NCBI RefSeq assembly: GCF_019320115.1
Contig: NC_089584.1
Span: 80,729,922-80,793,921, forward strand
Direction: 5' to 3'
DNA from: Miscanthus floridulus
Lineage: Eukaryota > Streptophyta > Magnoliopsida > Poales > Poaceae
DNA length: 64,000 nt
Below are positions 21,391 to 32,853 of this stretch, in pieces. Each line of letters begins with the position of its first letter. Position 1 is the first letter of the stretch. The translations under genes were made by a program, and so were the position numbers. A model generated the notes under the pieces. The model searched no databases, was not told where the DNA came from, and worked only from the letters and a program-made list of their open reading frames with translations.

Positions 21391-24169
21391 TCCCCAATCC
21401 TTCGTGATATCCGATCCCAGCAAAACACTAGCGGGTTGGGCCTCACTCAAGGGCTGATATAAGTACATTTATCCTGCAAAAATTCTCTGTGCCTGCCCTC
21501 TTTATGATTAAGTCCTAGAAGCTAGGTTTTCGGGAACAAGCTCTGAGTAAAACTGTGCGGACTATGAGAAACCTATGCCCCAGTGGCTATGGCGCCTTTG
21601 CTCACCAGTGTGATCAGAGCTAGCTCACCCGTACTCTGAGCTTTTATGACCTTAACGGTGGGAAGGGTCGGAATGCACTAAACCTCTTTTACAAAAAGAG
21701 GGAGAAGAGCTAAAAAGTTGTTTGCTATAAACGAGGAGCTCGTCCATTTTGCACAAATTTGGCGCTCGGCTTATCTACCTAACTAAATTCTTGCACGGGA
21801 TGTTCTAATCCTCTATTTCTATAGGGAAATCTTGTCTCAGAAGGTAACGCGAGTCGATCGGACGTCTTGGCCACTAACGAGAAATGGATAAGGAACAAGT
21901 AGGATCACACTCATATCTGAGGGAGGCTTTCCAAACCCATCACTCTTACCATCAAGGTAAAACCGATGCCTAGGTCGATCGGATGGCTTAAGACCACTGC
22001 CGAAAGATAAGTATCCTCACTTGCTTACTTTACATATTAACTTCATTACCGAGCCTCCGACCCCAGCGACGGCGGGGGGTCGGGAATTGCTTGGGGGCTG
22101 GCGAGGGTGTCTATTCGCTAGACATTCTCTTTGCCCAGCCACTCCTTACGTTAAAAAAACTAGAGGCATGGTGTGCGAGCGCAAACTTTGAGTAAGCTTA
22201 GTTGGACCGCTAGGAACCTACGCCCCAGCAGCTATGGCATTTTTGTCCACCAGCGCGATCAGAGTCTTTGTCTCCAAACTCCAAACCTTAACCTCCACCT
22301 TCTCAGGAAGGACTTGGAGGGGCCTACCTATAGAATCTCCATCAGGGAGAGGCTGTTAGGTCGCCCAAATTGACCGAACGGCTCGGGCCGCTGTCTAGAG
22401 ATAGATACGGAAGAATGGGAGTCTCATGTAGTTTACGCCAGACGTCAGACCCGAACCCCGCACGAACATATATGGTAAAGAGCTCCCAGAACCCATCACT
22501 CGTGCCATTGAGGTAACATTATCGACCCCTATTTTTTCTTAAACTATGATCATTCATACATTCATCCATTCAATCATCCTGTACATCCAAGCATTGCACA
22601 TGTGATTGCCGCATCACAATGCTTCGCGTCGCGTCATGAAGTGGTAGTCGTCTCATTCGATATGAACAACCATTGACCGAGGTTTGAAGGCTGGCCTACA
22701 AAAGGCTTGAGGCTGCCTCATGTCAAACAAAGCTAGGGGAGAAAAACTAAGATGAGCCCTAGTGGCCTTGCCTGACCCCGCTCAAAAGCAGATAGGGACA
22801 TCTCGACCCTTCTCATTTGATTCTAACCTCGAGCCAAACCCATAGAATCTCCAATCAAGGAGAGGCCAATGGGCCACCTGAGCCTATCGAATGACTCAGG
22901 CATCTACTGGGAGGTGGGTTAAGAAGTAGTCGAATGCCACATGAGGGCTCTATCGACCCCATTAGCGGATGACGGACCTGAATTCCACTCAAACATGCCC
23001 GTTAGCGAGCTCATTGAGGGCGACACTTGAGGCATCAAGGCAAGTGTCGTTAGCTTAGCCCCTCTAGTTGCGAAAACCAAGGATGGGGTGACGCATAAAA
23101 CATGGCCTTCCCCTTTCGAACCCCAAGGGGCTCGGGGGCTCAAGCCACCCGATCCTAGATCAAAAGACCGAGGTTCAAAGGCTGGCTCACGGAGGGCCTG
23201 AGGTCGCATCATGTCAAACATAGAGCCAGGGGGAAAATGCAGATGTGCCTCAGCGGCCTATGCCCATCTCGCTTAGAAGTGGACAAGGTCATCTCAACCT
23301 TCTTGTTCGATCCTAGCCTCTAGCCAAGCCCATAGAATCCCCATTGAGGGGGAATCTCCTGGAAGGTGGGTTAAGGAGTAACGAAATGTCATACAAAGGC
23401 TTTGCTGACCCTATCTCAAGCGATAGAACTAGATTACGTTCGAACATGCCTGTTAGTGAACTCCTAGAACACATCACTCAAGCCACTGAGGCAAAAAAAT
23501 GTTAACTCAACCCCTCCACTTGCGAGAACCGTGGACGGGGCGATAGTCACAAAAATGAGCCGACCCTTGACCGAATCCCTACCACGCACGGGGGCTCGAG
23601 GAAGGTTGGACTTGCAAGGAGACTTAATGCATGGTCACAGAATGATAGCTAAGATCCTAGGGAGAGGGTACGTGTGAATACAAGAGATGCATTCTCCTAA
23701 GTTTCGCTATCCTCCCCTCAATTTTCAGCGACATCCGACCCCAGCAATGGTAAGGGGTCGGATCTCACTTGGGGCTGATAAAGGAATAAGTATACTTTTT
23801 CTAAAATAGTCGCTGTGGCAGACCTCTTCTTCATGCTAAGCCTAGTAGCAAGGTTTGTGGAAATGAATAATTGATCATGTCTGGTTGGACTACAAAACAC
23901 CTACGCCTCGACAGCTACGATGTCTTTGCTCACCAGTGCGATCGAAGTTCTCCCCTTACATCTTGGGCCCTATGGTCTTAACGAATGGAAGGGTCAGAAT
24001 ACGTGAGCCTTCTCTTTTTGCACACAAAAAGGGAAGGAAACAAATTCAATCAAACAAAACAAAATAACGAAGTTACGAATTTGTTCTTATAATGCATAAG
24101 GATCGGCAATTGTCCACAGGGTACATTGACATTCATCCGAATTCACCCAAACTAATTGACTAACTATCC
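21391..24169 (+). other. Gypsy A spacer between integrase and antisense gene
   Basis: About 2.8 kb without a supportable gene. It contains a diverged direct repeat: a block with the phrase CTTTGCTCACCAGTGTGATC at about 21597, related blocks near 22240 and 23925, each preceded by a line on a tree-like variant of CTACGCCCCAGCAGCTATGG. A second set around 22680-22900 and 23160-23380 repeats the phrase GACCGAGGTTCAAAGGCTGGC. These are internal duplications in the non-coding 3' part of the element. Confidence 0.55.
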
Positions 24170-27100
24170 CCTTCGGGGGAGAACTATGTCTTCAACTCTA
24201 TCCGCTAGGTCCCACGCGAGAGGAGTCACCGCCATCTCTATCTCATCTAGCTCAGAGGCTTCATAGCCAGGCACGAAGCCAAGGCTCATCGTCTCCAAGT
24301 CAATACTATCTGCGTAGTGAGAGCGGGCGATGGTGAAGGCTTGGGTGATCCCAGAGCAAAGAGCTTCCCTCTCAAGCTAGCGCACCCGCATCGTGATGTC
24401 TACGGCATGGGTCGCAAGAGAGCTGGTCCCCTCCGGCTGTGCCACTTCTAGGTCATCGCAGACCACTCCGAGGGTAGTACGTAGGAGATCGTGCTCATCG
24501 CTCTCCGCCTAAAGGCCCCTCCATGCCTCGGCAAGCTCCATGGCCAGCCCAATGAAGATGCTCTTGGCCTCCAGCCTTCGGGCTACCATGGTTCCGAGCT
24601 CGGCCTACAGGGAGCCGATCCTCTACTATGCCTCATTGCGCTCTTGGACGGCCTGGTCGTGCTCTCTACGGGCCATGCCACACTCTGAGCGGAGCCTCTC
24701 CGTAGTCTGGCGTAGCTCATCTTGCTCCCTGCATAGTAGGGCAAGTGCCTCGGTGTCTCGGTTCACCCTCTGCTGTAAGGTCGTGGACCTCTCCTCAGCC
24801 CCTAGCTCAAGCTCCTGCTCCTCTACCTCGGCCAGGAGGTCAAGGATCCGCTGGTGGGCCTCGGCGCCCCTCTAGAGAAGCTCGTCCCGCTCCTTATGGA
24901 CTCTGGTGGCCTCCTCCTTGTCCTGCTGTGCCCTCGCCGATAAATCCTAGAACGCCTTCTTAGCATCCTCCATGTCCCGATGGGCCTTGGCCTCCCCTGC
25001 CAAAGACCGCCCGCCTCCTCGGTAAGGGGAGTCAGTTTGGCCACCCTCTGTTGGGCAACAGCAAGCTGGGCGCTCACATCCCCAGACAACCGAGCCTCTT
25101 CATCGAGGCGGTCCCATTTCTCCTTCTGCTCGTGAAGGAACCAGGATTTCTCCCGGCTACGAGCGATAAGGGACTGAGAGAAGATCAATGTCAAAACACA
25201 AAAATACATGAAGAAAGAAGAAAGCGAGAGGAGAGATTGAGTGAGTACCCAACCAGTAGAAACAATGACATCACGTAGGGCGCCTTGGGCTAGGTTCAGA
25301 GCTTCCAGCATGGTTGAGATGCCCTCGTTGAGACTCTCCCGCTCTATGCTCTCGGTAGCATCGTTGAGCGAGAAGAGTATCGATGTCGGGTCTCGTGGAT
25401 CCATCCACTGGAGTAGCGACTCACCCTACGCGGGCGAGCGGCTGTCCCCTGACATCAGGGCCAAGGTTGACCCTCACTGGTCCTCTCCACCTCTGCCACG
25501 ATGCCCGGGGACCCCTCGGCCGTGTCCCCCTCCGTCTAGCCCATGTCGACGCCGTCACTTGGGCCGCCGGTGGCACGGATCGTGCTACATCCTCGGGCAC
25601 CATCATAGCTACATTCGGCTACACATGGCTTGTCATGGGTAGGGCCCCCTCCATTTGCGTCAGTGAGGCCTCGATCGGCGGTGCCACGCCTACCACAGTC
25701 GGCACCACAAGTGCGAGCGGCAGCCCCGTCTGCTCCGACATTGGCAGCAGAATCACCTTCGTCGCTGGTTGCTCGATGACCTCCGAGGGCGCTCCTACAG
25801 CCTCGGCATCCGCTTGACCTACCGAGGGCACGAGCACCACCGCGGGCGGTGCCTGACTGGCCGACGAGGCTATGACACCGGCTCTGCTTCCACCCAAGAC
25901 AAGAGCGACATCGGGCAATGGCCATCATCTCGCTTGAATGGCGATGCTCTTCTTGGGCACCAATGCCAAAGAAGTACCCCATCTCAGGACGCTGCAAGAA
26001 ATAGAGGGCGTCAGTCAAGCTGAAAATAGAGAAAACAGATAAAATAGAGGAGTCAATGACTTACATCAGTGCTGTCAGGCAGAGAATATGTTTGGGGATG
26101 AACCCCTAGGACCCTGCTCTGCCTCCTCGGGACAGAGCTATTTTGTGCCTACCCCCTGCTCCCGGGTCGAGGGGCTCACCTCCCTTGCACTTAGGGGTGT
26201 GCCGGCGGAGCCATCGCCCTCCCTCAGCACCTCGGGCACAGTGGCAGATCCACCCACTCCTGCTAGCACCTTAGGCATGGCGGCAGATCCACCCACCCCC
26301 GCTAGCACCTTAGGCACGGTGGCAGATCCACCCGCCCCTACTGATTCCTGAGGCACGACGGTGGGGCCGCTCCCCTCCGCTAGTACCTTAGGCATGGCTG
26401 CAGATCCATCCACCCCTACTTGTTCTGAGGATGGGCCAATGGTTTGGCCCGTCTTCACCGGCCTCACAGACTCACATCCCCCTGCATGAAACAGGAAGGG
26501 TCCCACAAGGACGAGTGGATACCTGTCAGTGTATCCTCGCTCTCCAGGTCACCCCACTCGGTGTCGACAACTACCTCATCATCTTCTTCCTCCTCATCAT
26601 CATCATCACTGTCAGCTTCCTTCCCATGCTCCCATGCATGCAGCTTATGCTACTTCTTCCTCCTCTCGTCCTCCTTCGCCTTCCGCTGTCGCTCGATCAT
26701 GGCCCGGTTGGCCACCATCATGGCTAGGTCCTTTAGCAGCGAAGCTGGGTGATCCATAAGGATGAGTTTCTTTGGCTAGTCCCCCTATCTCAATATCAGC
26801 ATCAAGAGGTCAGGAGTTCAATAAAAAAGGAGGCACGAGGAAAGAAAACTTATGAAGACGATATACCTCGGTTCCGGTCGCATCAGGGGGTGCCCCAGCA
26901 CCGGATACACGAAATTGAGGACAGCGTCAGCGTCATCCCATGGAGGCTCCATCGCATCCTTGATGTGCTATGCCACTTTAGAGGGGGAGAGCGCTCCCTC
27001 AGCGAGCGCCGTCCCATCGAGGGACACCCCAGGCACCATCATGTGTAGGGGAAGGGCACGCCTCATCAGTGGCGCCACCCTCCGCATGTGGTAGGCACCG

Positions 27101-27830
27101 ATGATCTCCGAACCCTTCACACCCCTCTTCTTTAGGATGTGGATGGCGGTGAGATGGTCCTAGATTCTCTTCTTATCTTTCTCTAAGACCCCCACCTCCA
27201 CGATTCTGGGACCTCTTCGGTGAGGTGCTCGGTGAACTCTGGCAAAGGGTCAGCTACATCATTCTTGACGCAGAACCAATGCGAATGCCACCCCTTGTTG
27301 GAGGTCGATAGATGCATCAATGGGTACTTGCTGACCCAGTTGTTGTGGAGTTGAATGCTAGTGCATCCCATCGGCACGTTTAGATCCTGCTTCTTCTCCC
27401 ACTTCTTTAGGAGGGTGACGGCGAAGAAGTACTGCCATAGGTCGAAGTGGGGACTAATCCCTAGGAACCCCTCACATAGGGCGACGAATGCCACAATGTG
27501 TTGGATTCCATTGGGATTAAGGTGTTGTGGCTCTACCTTGTAGTAGTGCAGCAATCCCTAGAGAAACTTGTGGGCGGGGGTGGCGAATCCCCGCTCGTGG
27601 AAGTGAGCGAAGGACACGATGTAGCCATCGAGCGGTGATGGCATGTCCTCATCGTCGGGCAGCCGCCACTCCTCAGCGGTAGTCCGCGCGCAAAGAAGAC
27701 CATGGCAAACGAGGCCCTCCAGGCACTGAAGGGTGATATTAGAGTGGCACCATGGCTCCATTAGAGGATTGGGGTGGGTGGATGCGAATTTGACAACGGC
27801 CGAGACACGGATGCGGGAGGCTTAGGCCAT
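24170..27830 (-). pseudogene. Antisense spliced gene of Gypsy A ('putative gypsy type transposon' family)
   Basis: A minus-strand gene of at least four exons. Exon 1 (27830-26867) encodes the conserved domain with HFHERGFATPAHKFL, then LNPNGIQHIVAFVALCEGFL (about 27510-27450) and YPLMHLSTSNKGWHSHWF, the pattern of the PF04195/Transposase_28 family. Introns by splice sites: 26866-26785 (GTATATCG...AG), 26064-25992 (GTAAGTC...TTGCAG) and 25248-25174 (GTACTCAC...CTCAG). Exon 3 is low-complexity. Exon 4 (25173 down) is charged and helical, with SREKSWFLHEQKEKWDRLDE, suggesting a coiled coil. The start ATG at 27830 is followed at once by a TAA, and another stop lies near 27558, so this copy is broken. 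The role of the family is unknown despite its name. The 3' boundary is approximate. Confidence 0.72.
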
Positions 27831-28560
27831 TGGCGACGGAGGTTGTAGATGCAAAGGCATGGATGCAAAGTATAAAACCCTAGGGGTGAACCCTTTGGTT
27901 TTATTGGGGTGATAGATGTGAGCAAGGCAACCGTCTGCCTAGATCTCTATGCCTGCCATGATCCACCATCACGTCATGTCACGGGATATGCGCCCCTAAT
28001 CCCAATCCTTTCCCTCCGAAGTCACGCCGGATGTTTCACCTCTCCGGGCAGACCAGGACTCTTTACCAGCAAAAGGATACAGGTCAAAAAGCATTCCTCT
28101 GGCCTAGATGGGCCTAAGAGTATGAGGGCTGGCCCATCAATTTTTTTGATGGTCATCCCAAGGCACCCTTACGATAAAGGATGGGCCCACGATCGGCCAA
28201 AACTCAGGTGCACAAACTTCACAGGAGTCTCGGACCATGATCGAGTCTCAGCTGGGCTGACCCTAACCGGATCCCCACGAATGGGATACTAGGATCCCAA
28301 TTGAGCTATGCGGCTAAACAACCACCAAATCTCATGACCATACCCACGAAGGGTCCGACCTCGGCGAAGAAGAGATCGCATCTTCAGGGCATGCCATGGG
28401 CAACAATAGAGGGCTAGGGCTCTCAGAATCCTCTCTTTTACAAAACCCTCTGAAGGAGTATCCTACTCTTCTGCAGGCTCAGGGGCTACACCCACCGGGT
28501 GCGCTCACGCGTACCCGCTGGCAAGTCAAAAATCCCCTAGGCAATTCTACTCGAATCACC
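27831..28560. other. Upstream region of the antisense gene / Gypsy A 3' non-coding
   Basis: Presumed promoter and leader of the antisense gene, read leftward. A short plus-strand frame (27909-28292) has no family resemblance. I see no clear TATA box in the leftward direction. Confidence 0.4.
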
Positions 28561-28578
28561 TGGGGGATCGGGGGCTAC
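28561..28578 (+). other. Polypurine tract of Gypsy A
   Basis: TGGGGGATCGGGGGCTAC lies directly before the 3' LTR start TGTTGGGG. Confidence 0.65.
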
Positions 28579-28704
28579 TGTTGGGGACCAATATTAGGGT
28601 ACTCGAAGTGAAGAAGCTAATGATAGTTGAACATTGATTCATCCATGCAATCAAGAGCGCGACTACACTGCTTGCCGGGTCGCTCCTCATCCATCCACTG
28701 GGAC

Positions 28705-29336
28705 AATGGGCTCCGCCCCAAGCTGCCTCCCGAGGGGTGGATCCGCCTCGCCCAACATCTAAGGGTAGACTCCGCCTCGCTCGACCCTCAGGGGCTGGCT
28801 CCACCTCGCCTGATGTCTGAGGATAGACTCTGCCTCACCCGATGTCCGAGGGCTGACTCTGCCTTGCACGACATCTGGGAGCAGACTTTGCCTCACCTGA
28901 TGTCTAGGGGCAAGCTCACCTTGCCCGATGTCTGAGGGTAGACTCTGCCTCACCCAACCCCTGGGGGCTGGCTCTGCCTCACTCGACATCCGAAGGCAAA
29001 TTCCGCCTCGCCCGATGTCCAGGGGCTGGCTCCATCTCGCCCGACATCTGAGGGCAGATCGCCTCGCTTGACGTCTAGGGGCTGGCTCCACCTCGCCTGA
29101 CATCTGAGGGCAAACTCTACCTCACCCAATGTCAGGGGGCTGGCTCCGCCTTGCTCGATGTCTGAGGGCAGATCGCCTAGCCCGGCGTTCGGGGGCTGTC
29201 TCTGCCTTACCCGATGTCTGAGGGCAGACTCCACCTCACCCGACGTCTAGGGGCTGGCTCCACCTCACCCGATGTCTGAGGGCAGACTCTGCCTCACCCA
29301 ATGTCCGGGGGCTGGCTCCGCCTCGCTCGATGTCTG
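28705..29336 (+). repeat. 29-bp tandem array in the 3' LTR
   Basis: Same 29/58-bp unit as in the 5' LTR but a different copy number and order, about 21 monomers. Confidence 0.85.
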
Positions 29337-29905
29337 CGTGCTTCTCCTTCATAACTATGCGCGCAGATAAGGTAGGGCACTCAAGTCAACCGCAATACCG
29401 AGGACCATACCCTGCACGCCTATAGGAAAGTACTATCAGGATATGACAACACAGACGCTTTAAAGCCCTTCCGGGGATGTTAGAGCTCGAACAGTGTTGT
29501 GGGCGCCAACATTTGCCTTATAGTGTTGTGGGCACCGCCATTTGCCCTCGGGCATGGATCCTGATGGAAGAATATGACAACCACAATGGTCCAGGAAGAG
29601 ACTTGCATCCTCTACAGTGACAGATGTGCGATCACTATGCCGTCCGCTCCCCATAGGGTCATGGATCAACACCCTGGTCCATCGCGCCGCCCATCAGGGC
29701 AGGATGGGATGTGACCACTTGCTGATCAAGCCAGAGCATGGCATCATCAGCGGACAGACACCCAGCATGGAGCTATCCCTAGCATCGTCTGCCGTGTCAA
29801 CAGGGCTCACTCAGAGGAAAAGGAAGACCCAACACCTTTGAAGGACCTTCTTTGCCTTTGGTTTTTCTTCTTTCTCCCATCTGTAATCCCTGCTTCCCCT
29901 TGGTC

Positions 29906-29911
29906 TATAAA
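29906..29911 (+). promoter_or_regulatory. LTR TATA box of Gypsy A (3')
   Basis: TATAAA in TGGTCTATAAAAGGGAAGG, matching 9755-9760. Confidence 0.65.
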
Positions 29912-30217
29912 AGGGAAGGCAGGGCACCCCACTAAAGGGAGGGATCGATTCAACACACCATGCATCACATAACACATAGCTGAGCAGCAACCAAGCTCTC
30001 AGCGCCCTTTCGACCTCTCCATCAGAGACTAGGGACCTATCCCTCTCTCGCCCATTTGTAACCCCTACTACGAACCTTTCAGTGCAAATAACATGAGCAA
30101 TAGCTAAGAACTGGACATAGGGATATTCTGCCTGAACCAGTATAAACCTTGTGTCTTTTTAGCACACCATCCAGGCTAGACGTGCAAATAAACAAATTTC
30201 CTCGTTGGTGTTTACTC

Positions 30218-31605
30218 TGAAGTAGGATCGTGACGCCTAAGGGGGGGGGGGTGAATTAGGCAACTTAAAATTCTAACTCCAAACTAAAGCCTCTTTTTCT
30301 AACCTTAGCAAAACCTATGCAAAAGATATACTATCTAAATGTGCTAGTGTGTTGCTATCTCTACCGCAAAAGGAGTAATTCAATCAATGTAAATGCAGAA
30401 GCTAAAGAGCAAGGTAGAGATATGCAAACTCCCATCGATGACTCTGGAATTTTTACCAAGGTATTGAGAAGCGCACAAGCTTCCCCCTAGTCCTCATTGG
30501 AGCCCCTCGCTAGGAATCCCTCACAAGGGCCAAGCTCCCGGTCTGGTAACTCTGTGGATAGCCTCGGGCCTTCCCCACGTGCAAGTGGGTCTCCGACGTG
30601 CCTTCCGGTAAGCCTCTCCCGGATGCTCCCCGCCGTCTTCACTATCAAGCTTCCAGCCGAAACACCGCAGGCCTTGTTCCCTCTAGTACACGATAGCGGC
30701 CACACCACAAATGCGGTTGGTGTGATCTCGCAAGACTATAAGCCCCTCTAATGTACCACAATGGTGCTCACAAGCACCAGATGGTAAGAGGTATGCAAAC
30801 CTCACTAAACACTAGGCCTAAACCTAGAGCAAGCGCATAAGCGGTGGTCTAATCAACCTAAGCACTTCGCAAAGCACCTATGCTAATCACCTAATAAAAC
30901 ACTAAGCACTATGCAAGTGGAGATCACTAAAATGGTGTATCAACACCCTTGGTATGTTTCCTTAGCTCCACACCTTTCAAATGGCTGGTTGGGGGTTGTA
31001 TTTATAAGCCCCACTGAGAAAGTAGCCGTTGGGGACAAAATCCTGCTTTTGCTACTGACCGGACGCTGATCACGTCCTAACGGACGCGTCCGGTCATCCC
31101 GACCGTTGGAGCCACGAACACCTGATCGGACGCTACCAGCGTCCGGTCACTTGCCACCAGACGCGTCCGGTCACAAGTTCGCCGCTCTGGAACCTCTCTG
31201 TAGTCGATTGAACGCTACTGTCCTATGTTCGGTCGGTTTGCCACCAGCATCCGGTCCCGCGTCCGGTCACTGCTGCTATTGCCGAGCCTCTGATCAGAGC
31301 GTCCGGTCGCTTTTCGTCAGCGTCCAGTCGCTGCTGTGAGCTTGTTTCTTTGTGATTTTGCGTGCGGCTTGGTTCCTATCTTCATGCTTAGACTTTGCTT
31401 GATATCTTGGGTCTTCTCCTGTGCTCCTAAGGTCTTGCTTGAGGTGTTGATCATCGGATCATCACGTCGCCTTTGTCCAAGTCACGTCTTGCATCCTATT
31501 GAACTACAAAACAATCACTTGCAAATTTATTAGTCCAATTTGGTTGTGTTAGTCATCAAACACCAAAATCCAAAGTAAATGGGCCAAGGGTCCATTTTCC
31601 TTACA
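30218..31605 (-). repeat. 3' LTR of N1 (left in window)
   Basis: TGAAGTAGGATCGTGACGCC start, TTTTCCTTACA end. In the sense (minus) direction a TATAAATA box corresponds to 31006-30999. A polypurine tract (minus strand AAAAAGGGGGAGAT) abuts it at 31606-31619. Confidence 0.88.
30999..31006 (-). promoter_or_regulatory. LTR TATA box of N1 (left LTR)
   Basis: TATAAATA on the minus strand in a GGGGCTTATAAATACAACC context, conserved in all four LTRs of N1 and N2 (right N1 LTR 35877-35884; N2 37441-37448 and 42473-42480). Confidence 0.65.
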
Positions 31606-32853
31606 ATCTCCCCCTTTTTGGTGACTGATGACAACACGACCAAAGCAAGCAAATAATAAAAATTTGTGATTTAAAATCTATCTACTTGCTAGGATACAAT
31701 GCAAGGGGCAAGGTTATATGATGCTAAAAGATACTATTAGAAGATACTATATAAACACTTATCTTGCCCTTACAAAATGTCCCCATGTGGCATTATGGAT
31801 TTAAGCCTTGCTTCCTACAAATTCTCCCCGTTACATAGGCAATCCATAATCCACTATCCTCCCTTTCTTGGACCATTACCACATGTAAATTATTAATGCT
31901 TGCTTTTGGTCCTCTAAATTCTCCCCCTTTGGAATCAAACACCGAAAAGAAAGGGTCACAAAGTTTGACTCTCACATTATATAGATTAAGCTCCCCCTAA
32001 ATATATGCATACATGTGATAGAAGTCAAAACATATGCATAAGTGGCAAAGTATTGTACAAGGGGAATTAATCTATATAATGCACAGAGAAAGCATATAAA
32101 TATCAAAATGAAATCAACATGATGATATTGGTTTAGAAATACCACATGTGGAAACCAATTTGATTTCTACCACTTGCAACTGGTGGTGGATATTTGAAGT
32201 ATGATGCTTAACTCCAAGGACTCCATTTTTCTTGCAATGAGACTACTACACACATGATAAGCTCGAAAAGGTGTTAGTCTCAAAGCATTCAACTTGTAGA
32301 GTAAACTCTCCCTAAATTTATGCACACAAGTGTGGAATACTTGTAGAAAACATGCACATTGATTATAGAATCAAAAATACCACTTGAAGGATGACATCAC
32401 ATGAATGTGAGAGTCATTTTCGGAGGTGATACCCGGGAGAGATTATCTATAATTTGGACTTTGGCACATATTAGATAAACAAATGTAAGACAAGCTATGT
32501 GTCGTGCTTCTAAGCAATTTTAAACCATGTAGGTTTGCTCCAAGGAATAGGAATGAAACTGAGCAAGCCTACCATATGATATACCTAGTGTATGCATGAC
32601 AAAAGATATAAGCATGCAAATGCAAACCTAGGCATGAAGAGTAACTAGATGCTTAAAGATACTAATTGTAGGAAAATTCAAATCTAATACCAATTGAAGT
32701 AAATTCAATCTAGTTACCTAACATGGGATGGGGAATTTGGGTCTATAGTATTCACTAACCCACTTGGCAATGATTTTGTCCATCATGATGCACCCCATTA
32801 AATGCACCCATACTTTGCCAAGTCTTCAAATTCCCCGATGTCCATTGGACTTC
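31606..32853 (-). other. N1 non-coding 3' region
   Basis: AT-rich, no domain. Recurring purine runs on the sense strand (complement of CTCCCCCTAAATTTATGC and similar, about 31608, 31922, 31991, 32307) resemble multiple polypurine-like tracts. Confidence 0.55.

Larger units (their letters stand above)
28579..30217 (+). repeat. 3' LTR of Gypsy A (main part)
   Basis: Starts TGTTGGGGACCAATATTAGG. It is cut by N1 after TTTACTC; the last 12 bases AAAACACCGATA are at 36482-36493, giving a full LTR of about 1.65 kb. The 5' copy lets the end be defined. Confidence 0.88.

Noticed and set aside
25383..26018. Overlapping frames on both strands near 25.4-26.0 kb as separate genes
   Set aside because: They fall in low-complexity sequence of the antisense Gypsy A gene; the minus-strand splice pattern explains the region better.
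26529..26759. Plus-strand His/Ser-rich ORFs around 26.5 kb
   Set aside because: Complement of acidic and coiled-coil coding sequence (CATCATCATC runs) in the antisense gene.
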